From Cryptomeria japonica (Eukaryota > Streptophyta > Pinopsida > Cupressales > Cupressaceae): a stretch of DNA of 64,000 nt. The notes under the pieces were generated by a model. The model was not told where the DNA came from, did not search any database, and saw only the letters and a list, made by a program, of their open reading frames with translations. The stretch is from the NCBI RefSeq assembly GCF_030272615.1, contig NC_081406.1:475808900-475872899 (forward strand). Reading direction: 5' to 3'. The number at the start of each line of letters is the position of its first letter. Positions within the stretch are counted from its first letter, which is position 1. Position numbers and translations under genes: made by a program. Positions 52,800 through 63,534 of the stretch are shown here, piece by piece.

Positions 52800-54870
52800 A
52801 TACTATTGAGTGTTTTGATGCTTTTTCAATAGAGTGGGTTGATAGATCCCAAAATATTATGGCAGATTTTCTAGCCAATGTAGCCATCAGACGAGATGAT
52901 ATAACATGTCAAGGTGTGTCCAAGGTGGAGGTTAAAAATAGACCTTTTGCCCCAGATAACATATACAATTGGCAAGTTTTTGAAAATGATGAGGATTTAC
53001 TGAACTTTCTACGTTGTGTGGGCAAATATGAATCCCAACAGATTGATTTTAATGCTTATGTGGAAGAAATTGATGGGAAAGAGACCATATTTGGGAAGGA
53101 AATAGTCCAGCTCAAAACAAACAAGATCCCTGAAGGTCTTGTTGCATTAGAGAGGATCTTTGACAAAGATGATCTAATAGAAATAAAGGCAGCACCAGTT
53201 AAGGATGAGGATGTTGAAGAGATAAATCTTGGAAAGGAGAATTCCCCAAAAATTGTGTTCATTGGGAAAAAGCTTGCACCAAAGATAAGGGAAGAGTTAA
53301 TAGCATTGCTAAGAAAATACAGGCATGTATTTGCTTGGTTGTATGATGATTTAAAAGCATATAGGGAGGACTTATTTCAGCATGAGATCCCACTGAAGCC
53401 TGGAGCAAAGCCATTTAGACAAAAACAGAGACCTATCAATCCCGCCCTGTTGCCTAAAATGCATGAAGAAATATTAAAAATGAAGGAAGCAGGGATAATC
53501 AAGCCAATTAGATACTCAACGTGGGTTTCAAATCTTGTGCCAGTACGCAAGAAGAATGGTGACATTAGATTATGTGTTGATTTCAGGAATCTAAACATAT
53601 CCTCCTTAAAAGATAATTACCCACTGCCAGACATGGATGCACTAATGCAAAAAGTAACAGGATGTGAGCTACTGTCAATGATGGATGGCTTTTGTGGTTG
53701 CAACCAAGTAAAAGTCAAAGAGTTGGAACAATTTAAAACTGCATTCACTACCCCGTGGGGAACATATGTGTATACTAGAATGCCTTTTGGTCTAACAAAA
53801 GCAGGGGCTACTTTCCAAAGGGCTATGGATGTAGCATTTGTAGAATTGATCAATATGATCATGATAGTATATCAAGATGATCTAACTGCATACTCAAAGA
53901 AAGTTGAAGATCAATGTAGTCACCTTGAGAAAATATTCATAAAAGCTCTAGAATATGGTATCTTTTTAAACCCCAAGAAGTGCCATTTTGGTGTCACAGA
54001 AGGGAAACTATTGGGGCATATAGTTTCAAAAGAGGGAGTGAAAATTGATCCAGAGAGAGTTGCTACCATTGATAGAATTCCCATTCCCAAAACGGTCAAA
54101 GTCATACAGTCATTTTTTGGATAGATTAACTTCGGGAGGAGATTCACATCTAATTTTGCAGATATTGTGAAACCCATATCCAAGATGTTGAAGAAGGGTG
54201 CAAAGTTGGAGTGGAACAACAAAGCTAAGGATGCATTTGCAAGTATCAAGAAAGCAATTAAGGAAGCTCATGTGCTAAAGTTTCCTGATTTCTCCAAGCC
54301 ATTCCAAATATTCTCTTTTGCCTCTTATCACACCATTGTTGTTGTTATGTTACAAAAGAATGACGAGGGCCATGAGCAACCTATTGCATTCTTTAGCAAA
54401 GCCTTGCAGGAAGCTGAATTGAAGTATGACATCAATGAAAAACAAGCCTATGCAATTGTTAAAGCAATAAAAACCTTCAGATCATATCTAGTAGGGGCGG
54501 AAGTGGTGGCATATGTCCCTAATGCAACAGTCAAAGACATATTCAGACAATCAGAGGTGACTGGCAGAAGGTGTAGATGGATAAATCAGATACAAGAATT
54601 CAATATAAACATCCAAATAACCAAATTGGTAAGGGGACAAGGGTTAGCCAAGTTGATGGCTGAATCAAATTTGGAAGCTGCCCAAATCAATAATGTAAGC
54701 CTAGAAGACACAATTATGAGTATAGAACAGGTTCCTTGGTACTCAAATATCATCTACTACCTGAAGCATATGCAGTGTCTTGAATGTTTAGACGAGAACC
54801 AAAAAAGATCACTCAAATTAAAAGCAGCTAAGTATGTTCTAAGAAATGGGGACTTGTACTGGAAGAATAT
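52800..54870 (+). pseudogene. Element D: end of added RNase H, RT and original RNase H
   Basis: 52800-52900 finishes the added RNase H. After a linker (EEINLGKENSPKIVFIGKKL, YRHVFAWLYDDL) RT follows: IKPIRYSTWVSNLVPVRKKN, LCVDFRNLN, LLSMMDGFCGCNQVK, MPFGLTKAGATFQRAMD, active site IVYQDDLTAYS (about 53868-53891, both Asp intact). A TAG at 54122-54124 is the only stop before the original gypsy RNase H (54125-54620), where the usual TDAS block reads FSFASYH: the first catalytic Asp is gone. KQAYAIVKAIKTFRSYLVGA is still present. A frameshift near 54900 ends the frame. Confidence 0.88.
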
Positions 54871-54872
54871 AG

Positions 54873-55185
54873 ATGGTGTGCTGTTATTTTTGTCTAGACC
54901 AACATCAATCACTGGTGGTGCTGAAAGAAATGCATGATGGAGTGTGCGGGGGACATTTTTCAGCTAAAGTTACTGCCTACAAAATTTTGAAGGCTGGATA
55001 TTATTGGCCTAGTGTTTTTAAAGATGCATACACATATGTAAGGAAATGTGAAGCATGTCAAAAATTTTCAGGAAAATTGAAATATCAAGGAGCTTTACCA
55101 CTAAGACCAATGCATGTTGAAGAGCCCTTTCAGCAGTGGGGAATTGATTTCATAGGAGAGATTGCTGACAAGTCAAGTGGAGGTC
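54873..55185 (+). pseudogene. Element D integrase, N-terminal zinc domain
   Basis: HHCC pattern intact: LKEMHDGVCGGHFSAKVTAY, then KCEACQKFSGKLKYQ, followed by the start of the catalytic core QQWGIDFIGEIADKSSGG (first Asp). Cut at 55185 by solo LTR S; the core resumes at 59608 in the same frame (GGHRWILVATDYF). Confidence 0.88.
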
Positions 55186-56040
55186 TGTTGACGTGTATTT
55201 TGTATACTGCCTAACACAGAATAAAATACCCAAGGGTACCTTATCCTCTCTTGAATAAAGTTTCTGAATGCTGAAGATATCGCGAAAAGGATCAATCGGA
55301 GAAACTTCAAGGTTCTTTGATGTAGGGTCTCTACGTGTGGACAAGCTCCAGTGGTATGATGTGATTTGCTGGGATCACAAGGGGACTTACATGTGATGAT
55401 TGAACTTCCGATCTGCTTTGCTGGACACAGGCTCTTACTAACTTAGATTTGAAAAAAATGAAAAAAGGATAAGGGCGAAGAGAGGATCTAATCCTAATAC
55501 TAAGAATGTAGGAGCAATGACTTGATTTTTTTGATGAAACTCTAACTAGATCTTGTTTTGACATCAATGGAACATCTACACAAGACTAGTGCGATCTTCT
55601 AAGGGAAGCTTTATGATGTTCAAATCATCACCACAGGCATAGATACCATCCAAGTTGATGCATATCAATGAAGAGGCAACAAATTGAAATTGAGCTTAAG
55701 CTGAACGATTCCAGTTGACTACACAAGGCAAGTCTGCAATCAACAAACTGCTAGTAGTATGGATATACGAATTCCACCATTAATCAATCACATTTCCTCC
55801 ATTCATCTAATCATCTACCATCTAGGATTGAAGACTCAACAAGAAACCATGCAAATTGCAAGAAACGACACACTTCACCATTACTTCAATGAAAATGGAG
55901 TTTGTTTACAATCAATGGCAACAATTTCTTGCCTTGTCCTCCTATTCTACTCTAACTACTATTCTATCAATTTCTAACTACTCTCTATCTTCTAACTCTC
56001 TAGCTATTGCTAATTAGCCTTTACAAATGAAATGCCTGGG

Positions 56041-56050
56041 CTTATATAGT
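56041..56050. promoter_or_regulatory. TATA-like element in LTR S
   Basis: CTTATATAGT on plus, ACTATATAAG on minus; the minus reading is the better TATA box. With minus orientation the hairpins would be upstream (U3); with plus orientation they would be transcribed (R-U5). Confidence 0.4.
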
Positions 56051-57445
56051 GCCCACAATACAATTTGATGGCTTAGATCAATTCAAGATCAATGGCCAAG
56101 ATTCAACAATGAAAACCCTAATTAGGGTTTATTACAACCATTACATAACATTTAATGCTTGACCAATGATAAAATTGTATTGCTTGGACACATGTCTACT
56201 CTAGAAAAATCGACCAATGGATAGCCAGGGTAGGTACATCGGAGTTTGTGCCACCTTCCATGAGTTAAGTACATTGAATCTGGACATGCTGAGATGGACC
56301 TCACTGATTGGAGACGTGATGACTAGGATGCCACCTCATCTGACACTTGTAACTTTGGTAAATATTCAACTTGATGTTGTTGAGAAGCTTGCTTTAATTA
56401 ATTCATCTGGAATTATTTGCTTCTTCAACGAGCCCTTGTTCTAACTCCTTGTGTCCTTGATGTGCAGGATGATGATGTACCTCGCCTTGGAACGTTGGAT
56501 TGAAAGAGGTTGCCCATGTCCTTACTTGATCGTCCTGGCGAAGACCGTCCTGGATCCGGCTTGATTTTCCTTGAAGAGATCTCCATTTGATGCCTACACA
56601 ACATTTCAAAATTAGTACCATGATTTTGCAATACATAACATAAATTAGAGAGCAAATTTTAGGAAACTTAATGATAAGTCCTTTATTAATCATTTCCTAA
56701 AAACGACTACTGAGCTATGAATTCAAAATTTCAAAATTTAAGGCTATGACGATCAAAATTCAAAATCAAAACAATAAATCCATATCGCCATACCTCTCTT
56801 GAGAACTAACTCTAGAATGCAAAATGAAGAAAATTCGCCTAGGCAAAAGTGATATTAGATGGCATCAACGTGATCTCTTGTTCAAATTAGGAACTTCACC
56901 ACCTTTGATATGTCCTTGACGTGATCTTCAATGTCCTTGGCAAGTTCGCTCAAGTGGAAAACTAAGTTCGCACTCCTTTGATGATATTAGCGCCTTCCTT
57001 TGCTTGAAATGAAATTCGCACCTCTAACACACAATTCGCACTACTCCTTTGTCTTCCTCAAATCGCACTTGAATGATAAAATGGTAATGTGAAAATAACA
57101 ATCTTCACCACCCTTTATAAGCGCTTACACCACCAATTCACTTAGGACGACTTTTATAAAATAAGACAATTTAAATGATTTTTAATAAATAAATAAAGCC
57201 GACCTTCATATCTTAGCGCTCCATTTGATTTTTTATTAATTAATAATTAATTATTAAATGCCTTTATTATTTAAATTAATAAATTTCGATTTTTATAAAG
57301 GCAAAAATAATTAATAAATATCAAGCGCAAATTTTAAATGCCATTTTTAATTAAATTTGCAATCCATCGATTTTAGCATTTAAAATAAATTTAAAGAAAT
57401 GTGTTTGAGCGCCAAATTTTTGAAAATGAAATAATACGTACCTCA

Positions 57446-59207
57446 TCGCCCTGGTCCCTGACTGAGGGACAGGAGCGATCCATCATCTTGGTCTTGATTC
57501 GTGCAATTTTGACGTCCAAAGTATTTATTTCCACGTTGAATTAGACATTTTTGCTAGGATCTTTGAGCTTAATTGACTTGTTTGTGCGAATGAATGCATC
57601 TCATGACTATTATCGCCCTGGTCCCTTGGAGAGGGACAGGAGCGATCCATCAATTTTTACTTGAAATTCTCCTTTCTTGATATCAACTTCTCCTTTATTA
57701 CCTTTCAAACAACGCTTTGAACCCTTTGCAAGTTTGTTTTGTCATGATCTTCGAAGGAAAATGAGTGCTTTGGCAAATATCGCCCTAGTCCCTTGGAGAG
57801 GGACAGGAGCGATCCTTATAATTTCTCCTTGACCTGGCATCTTTAATCTCTAATCTTCATTGTAGGGCGAATAATAACATTGTTTGTTCATTCCATGCTA
57901 GTCCCACTTGATTTTTTTACAAGGCATTTAGACTTTAGAAAGATTATCGCCCTTGTCCCTTGGAGAGGGACAGGAGCAATTTGGAAGCTCTAGCCAAAAT
58001 GTGTGATCTTTCAACCTTGATTCTTCGTTCATTGCCTTTTGAAGGACGTCCTTGATCTCACGTGCACTTGCCTTGACATGCATTTAAAGGATCATGAGTG
58101 TTTTAATGAAATCGCCTTGGTCCTTGTCCAAAGGACAAGAGCGATATAGGCTCTTTATACAAATTGGTGATCGTTTAACGTTTGAAGCCTTTGTATATCA
58201 TCTTCTAATCATGCCTCGGACCTTTTACCACCTTGCAAAACCTTAACTTCACGTGATTTTTGAGAGATTTGGCCAATATGATAAACATCGCTCTGGTCCC
58301 TTGGAGAGGGACAGGAGCGAACTTCAAGATTTTGAGCTTGTTCTTGCGTTCTTCAACTTGCCATTGCTTTCGATGCGTAAAATGAAGTCCCTTGATTCTC
58401 CTTAATCACTTAACACTTGATAAACTTTCAAAATCTTGGCCTTTATAGGAATTTCGCTCTGGTCCCTGCCTGAGGGACAGGAGCGAATTAGATGTCTTGG
58501 TGCAAATCCTTCATCTTTGGCAATTTTTGATGCTTTGTGCTTAATTGAGACGCTTCGAAATGTCCTTGCCACCTCTCTCCTTGACTTGGAGTGGTTTGAA
58601 TTTGAGGAAAAGGCAACATAACTAAGATATCGCCCTGGTCCCTTGGAGAGGCACAGGAGCGAATTTGTACTTGTAGTCTCCATCACATTTCGCCAGCTTC
58701 CAAATTTATCTTCAACGGTCTCGTAATGTCCCCTTTCATTCATCCATGCCTTGGAATTCATTGTAACTTGGCAAGAAATTTGTCTAAGACAAAAATCGCT
58801 CTGGTCCCTGCCTGAGGGACAAGAGCGAACTTGGGCATTTGGGTCCCTTGTTGACGTTTAATAATCTTCAATTTGTCTTCAATGGGTTCAATTCATCTCC
58901 TTTCTTGCCTTCAAACATAAAACTTGCTTGATCTTTACCTAGATCGTACCTTATGAAGAATTTCGCTATGGTCCTTCAGCGAGGGACAGGAGCGAATCTG
59001 ACCCTCTAGGCAAAAACTTCATCATTTCATTGTTTTTGATCAAGTCTGGATGCTCTATCATGCTCATTTCGTCCTTCACCATGCCTTTGATGTCTCAATT
59101 CGTCCAAACACGGTCAGGAATAGCTCAAATAAGTATTTTCGCTCTGGTCCCTTGGAGAGGGACAGGAGCGAAATTCGCTCTGGATCCTCAGTGAAGGACA
59201 TGAGCGA
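57446..59207. repeat. Array of twelve 33-bp hairpins in LTR S
   Basis: Each unit is 14 + 5 + 14 bases: left arm TCGCYCTGGTCCCT, a 5-base loop (TGGAG in six copies; GACTG, GCCTG, CAGCG, GTCCA or CAGTG in others), right arm AGGGACAGGAGCGA. Starts: 57446, 57613, 57780, 57947, 58112, 58288, 58454, 58630, 58796, 58963, 59139, 59175. Steps: 167, 167, 167, 165, 176, 166, 176, 166, 167, 176, 36. Arms pair at 12 of 14 positions in the standard form. The sequence between units is not clearly repeated by eye. Confidence 0.97.
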
Positions 59208-59602
59208 AATTTGACTTTTCGCACTCTCTATCAGGATAATTTTTATGGAATATAACATTTAAGTATAAGTTCTTATACTTTAAGTTATATTCCATATATA
59301 CTTTCAGGATGTTTGAGAGTGGTTTCAGACCTCCAGGAGTTATATTGCAAAATCTAGTTTTTTGAGGTTTTTCAGTTTCCAGACTTAGTCAAATTTCAGG
59401 ATCAGGACATTCCAGACTTAGCCAAATTTCAGGATCAGGACCTCACTCAAGCCGGACTTGCTTACCCATGTGATCCCCTGGGCGACGTTCAAAATGCAAA
59501 GGCTAGCTAACAAAACCCTAAAAGACCCAAAGAACAAACCCTAAAAAGCAAAAAACATGGGTCCCCATTTGCAATGGGGCGATGTGTGAAAACGTCACAA
59601 CA

Positions 59603-60443
59603 AGGTCACAGGTGGATCCTAGTAGCCACTGATTATTTTACTAAATGGGTAGAGGCTATCCCTACTAAAAAGGCAACCAGTAAGGTGGTGATCAAATTCT
59701 TGATGGAAAATATACTGACTAGGTTTGATGTCCCTGCTAGATTTATAACAGATAATGGCATGTGTTTTAGATTTGTTGAATTCAATGAGATATGTGAAGA
59801 GTATGGCATTGAGGTCTCTCATGCTTCACCATATCACCCCCAAGGAAACGGTCAAGTTGAATCAAGCAACAAGAACATTCTGAAAATCATAAGAAGGATG
59901 CTTGATAACAACAAAAGGGCCCGAGATTCCAAGTTGAACTTAGCCCTTTGGGTAGACAGAGTTACCACCGAAAAATCCACTTGAAAATCCCCATTTGAGT
60001 TGGTATATGGGAAACGAGTTGTGCTTCCATTGGAAAATTTATTACTGGTCTACAAATTTGTGAATGAGGAGGACCTTTTTGATCCAAAGGAGGAAAGGTT
60101 TATACAGTTGGCAGAATTAGATGAGATGAGGAGAGAAGCACAAAATAAAAATCTCAAAGCCCAAGCACAGATGGAACTTCTTTATGATAGAAAGTCAAAG
60201 GATAGGAAGTTCCATGAAGGAGAATGGGTTCTTATGTGGAATGTCAGGCAGCAGGACAAAGGAAAACATGGAAAATTTGAAGCATTGTGGGTTGGACCAT
60301 ACATTGTCACAGGCAAAGGAGGTGAAGATTCATATTTCTTACAAAACACATCAGGTGAGCGACAAGAATTGCCAGTGCATGGACAATTCTTGAAGCACTT
60401 CTTTCTTATAAAAATAAGTTCTTATCCATGCACAGAAGATTAG
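59603..60443 (+). pseudogene. Element D integrase core and C-terminus
   Basis: Catalytic core: VATDYFTKWVEAIPTKKATS, FITDNGMCFRFVEF (second Asp) and YHPQGNGQVESSNKNILK (Glu). A stop at 59982-59984 and a small gap interrupt it, then ORF 60000-60443 gives the C-terminal part (FELVYGKRVVLPLE, RRYDRKSK-type basic helix, FHEGEWVLMWNVRQQDKGK, ALWVGPYIVTG). No chromodomain follows, as expected for a Tat-like element. Confidence 0.9.
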
Positions 60444-61616
60444 GATTCATTTCACCATCTCATTTGTACACCCCATTCCCATCATCATGAGAATATATGT
60501 AACATATCACTTGGTTTGCTTTTCCCAGAGATTGACCTAGATTCTTGCAGGTATTCTTTTGAACACCTCATCCTCAGATAGAGCCACTGTTGAAACCCCA
60601 AAATCTAGTAACAATACTTAGTACCCCTGGCATGTCAGTCATCACCAATCTTTTGTATTTGAGATGGTAAAAGGTTGAAGCTACAAAAGTTCTCTCCTGT
60701 CTAGTATAAGATCTCACATACTATATCCATTGTGTCCTAAATCCTATGAAAATAACCCCTGGTAGACCCAAGAAAGATTAGCAAAATAACTCTCATTAAG
60801 CAGCATTTTATGTATATATCGAGATAGCTAACCCGATCTAATAAGTCAGTACTGAACATGGCTCTTGGTATAGTTATACCGAACGTGAACATTGAGATGC
60901 CTATCAGAATAGTCGTCAAGGGCGGAATAGCAATACTTTGTAATACCGATAGAGTAAAGTTATCCCGATACACATTTTGGGATTAATTATGCCGGTCCAG
61001 GTCCTTTCGGAATAATATATAAGGTCGGTGTAGGTTCAAAAGGTTATCCAGATGGTGTAAACTATCCCAATGGAAGAAAGTATAAACGAGTGTATCTCAT
61101 CGGAATAACACATAAATGATGTTTTGATCGATAAAGCTATCCCAACGATTAATGGACGGAGTAATACCGGGAGAACTATCCCGATTCTGGAATTACGAAC
61201 TGAGAAATCAATACTGAGGAAACCTAATCGGAATAGTTAGTTCGATGGCATACTATTGATAAGAATACCTCTATTGGGATAACTCATGGCGAATTCAGAA
61301 ACAAGGTTTTCATCGGGATGACTTATAAAGTCGGAAAGACAGTCTTTGGATATGTCGATAATGAAAGTAATATCGATAGGCATCATCTAAGGTATTTTCG
61401 GTATAGGTAGCCCGAAGATCAAAATCAAGTTAATGATCGCTTATCGATATAAGTTAGGCTGAAATGACGCGAAAAGGAGACAGTTACTAATATCGCCATA
61501 TTTATCCGCAACAACTAGTTTGTTAGAAAGGCGCCAAACTTGGAAGCAGTGACAGGGAGAGTTAAACCGATGTCACACGTCGTCAAAATCATTCAAATTT
61601 CGAAAAGATTGCCCCA
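60444..61616 (+). repeat. Element D spacer with a TCCCGAT/ATCGGAATA ladder
   Basis: Non-coding. From about 60825 to 61430 the words ATCCCGAT, ACCCGATC, TACCGAT, ATCGGAATA and ATCGGGATGACTTAT recur every few dozen bases, many in opposite orientation to each other (for example GGGA-GAACTA-TCCC near 61168). It occupies the same place, between integrase and the extra ORF, as the palindrome ladder of element T. 60444-60820 shows nothing recognisable. Confidence 0.6.
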
Positions 61617-61823
61617 TTGAATTACAGATTGGAACATTTATTGCTGCACGAACAACATTCTCTGAGAGACATCTTGCAAATTTTTGCATCAGAATTGCAG
61701 ACATACAGAGACGACATTGGAGCAGGAAAGAAGAATACAATAAAAGTAGCAAGTATCTTGGGCGATTTCCCTGTGATTGTTTCAAGAAATTCTTTGAGTT
61801 ACTTACAAAATGGAGGGTTCTAG
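61617..61823 (+). CDS. Small ORF upstream of the D extra ORF, 68 codons
   Basis: Encodes a helical, Leu/Glu/Gln-rich peptide (LEHLLLHEQHSLRDILQIFA) ending just past the ATG of the next ORF (61810), which it overlaps in another frame. Could be an N-terminal exon or frameshifted start of that protein. No family recognised. Confidence 0.3.
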   Translation: MNYRLEHLLLHEQHSLRDILQIFASELQTYRDDIGAGKKNTIKVASILGDFPVIVSRNSLSYLQNGGF

Positions 61824-62535
61824 TGGTTCTGTGAAAAGATAGAGGGGGGAAACGAGAAAAGGTAAAGGGAAAAAGAAAACAACGAAGGAAGCAAGTCCAA
61901 AAACTAGGGCGGAAGAGAGAAAATTGAACCAGGATCTATTAGACCAATTGTCGGGTTCCACTCCCAAACCTAAGAGGTCTGCAAAATGGAAATCAAAAGA
62001 TAATTATGGTGATGTGGGAGATGTATATACAACCATTAGAGGCTATGAATTATTCTTGTTTCATTATCATAGGTGTGAGAAGTCTGAACCAATTTGCAAC
62101 CCGTGGAAACTGAGCTTGGGAAAACTAGTTTTTCCAAATGTCTATGCTAATGTGGATCTTCTGAAATTGTTAGCACAAAAGTATGACTCCAAAAAGAGGG
62201 CAATATGTGACCGGGATGGGAATCCTTGTTTCTTTATGTCAAGAGAAGCAATATTTGAAGTTTTTGACCTTCTTGGGATTTATGATCATCCCATTGTCCT
62301 CAGGAATTTGCTTGAAGAGTATTGAAGGTTAGACACCACTTATGTTGGATGGAGATTGCCCTTTCACTTGCTTAATCCTGATGCACCATTAGAAACAAGG
62401 GAAGGTCTGGTATTTCATGTGAATTTGTTTAAAGATTATTTTAAGTATACATACTACTCCATTGTCCAGGTCTTAAGGTTGAACATTGCGGATTTTATGA
62501 GAGTAGAATCCATGATAAATGTCTGAAATGACTTA
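61810..62535 (+). pseudogene. Element D extra ORF, unknown function
   Basis: ATG 61810, a stop at codon 11, a Lys-rich N-terminus (GKGKKKTTKEASPKTR), then a globular part: YTTIRGYELFLFHYHRC, WKLSLGKLVFPNVYANVDLL, CFFMSREAIFEVFDLLGIYD, and, after a stop at 62323-62325, YVGWRLPFHLLNPDAPLETR and HVNLFKDYFKYTYYSIVQVL. It ends where an LTR begins at 62541. This protein type accompanies large plant gypsy elements downstream of integrase; I cannot assign a biochemical role. Confidence 0.6.
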
Positions 62536-62540
62536 CAAGG

Positions 62541-63534
62541 TGCTGTAGATGGAAATTGGCTAAGCAAGCAGCCATCTCACTCAACCACCAACACCATTCC
62601 TTTAGCTGCTCCAAAGTCCTTCAAATCGTTGCCTTGTCTTCTCACAGTTTGCCTTAATATGCTGGTATAACCCTTGTGTAAAGATGGCTTTCAAAACTTG
62701 TTGCTAATCACTCCCAAGATGGTACGGCTTCTCTGACAAGCAAGGAGGTCACAAAACTTCAAAACTGATTCACCATAAGCCCAAAAGAAACCCTTGATGT
62801 AGAGTTTCTCTTCACAACCTTGGCTGGTCTCTCACAGCTGTAGATGTGCAACAACAATTGGAGGGCTACATCTCTAAGGCCTCAAAACCACAAGCTCCTC
62901 AAAGGAGGCGAGAAAGTGAAATATTATCAACATAACATCTTCTCCCCAAAGTTTGCCTTTTTATGCTTCTCCTTAGCTACACCCTAATTAGGGCTAAAAC
63001 CCTAACATTCCAAATGAGTAAAATAATGATCACCTTTTTCAATATAATAATATTCCCTTTTTGGAGAGCTCACTTTATGTTATGTTCTTTTTCCACTTAA
63101 GTCATCCTTTATCTCTCTCGTCCCCTTTTACTCTCTCTCTAGGAATATGATCTTGGAAAAGTCAAACTTTATATTATAAATTTGTTTTTAGTGACCGAAG
63201 GAGAGATTATAAAGTTCTATGCATCAACTTTAATATCTCTTTTAATTTTCCTTTTTTCTCTCTCATGGATACCTAGCAAGGAAGCACTTCACTCTCTCTC
63301 TAGACTCACTTATGTCTTTGAAGGATATATTCTAGGGTTTAATGCAGTTTTAGAATGGCAACTTCGAGATAACAATACTGTTGACAGATTCCACCCATGT
63401 TTACTCTAAAGTGCCCTCAGAAATAGGAGAAAATCGCCAGTCCAGTGTCCTCTGTCCATCCTTATCAGTCTACGAGGACTTCGTTAATAGACTGATCTTG
63501 ATTTGTTGATTCTGGCTAAGAAGGGGAGATTACA
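62541..63534 (-). mobile_element. LTR-like sequence, about 1 kb
   Basis: Left end TGCTGTAGATGG, right end GGGGAGATTACA; a minus-strand TATA-like GCATAAAAAGGC near 62965. Flanks CAAGG and CAACA agree only at 3 of 5, so the left border is uncertain. It interrupts the D extra ORF. Confidence 0.45.

Larger units (their letters stand above)
55186..59602. mobile_element. Solo LTR S, 4.4 kb, with a hairpin array
   Basis: Flanked by AGGTC (55181-55185 and 59603-59607); termini TGTTGACGTG and CGTCACAACA. Removal restores the integrase frame. No internal direct repeat marks separate LTRs, and no gag/pol, PBS or polypurine tract was found, so it is read as a single very long LTR. Contains a TATA-like element near 56045, CCCTAATTAGGG (56105-56116), A/T-rich DNA (57180-57420), twelve 33-bp hairpins (57446-59207) and an end of the GGTCCCC/TTTGCAATGGGG type shared with 34032-34080. 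Orientation not settled. Confidence 0.88.
43459..62540 (+). mobile_element. Tat-like Ty3/gypsy element D with an upstream second RNase H
   Basis: Plus-strand internal region without recognised LTRs or PBS: gag (43459), protease, added RNase H, RT, original RNase H, integrase, a motif ladder and an extra ORF (to about 62520). About 8.3 kb once N (46489-52799) and S (55186-59602) are removed; both leave exact duplications and restore the frame. RT resembles angiosperm Tat pol (linker VFAWLYDDL, CVDFRNLN, MPFGLTKAGATFQ). The left end abuts a truncated LTR and the right end another LTR (62541), so both its own LTRs were lost or not recognised. Confidence 0.85.

Noticed and set aside
57446-59207. 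CRISPR-like array (regular hairpin repeats with non-repeated spacers)
   Set aside because: The setting is plant LTR DNA with eukaryotic retrotransposons and spliced exons; spacers are about 133-143 bp, and no cas genes or leader are present.
55186-59602. Host exons or accessory genes inside the S insertion (ORFs 58402-58761, 55759-55977)
   Set aside because: The ORFs span the hairpin units in one or the other frame without any conserved motif; the insertion has LTR-type ends.
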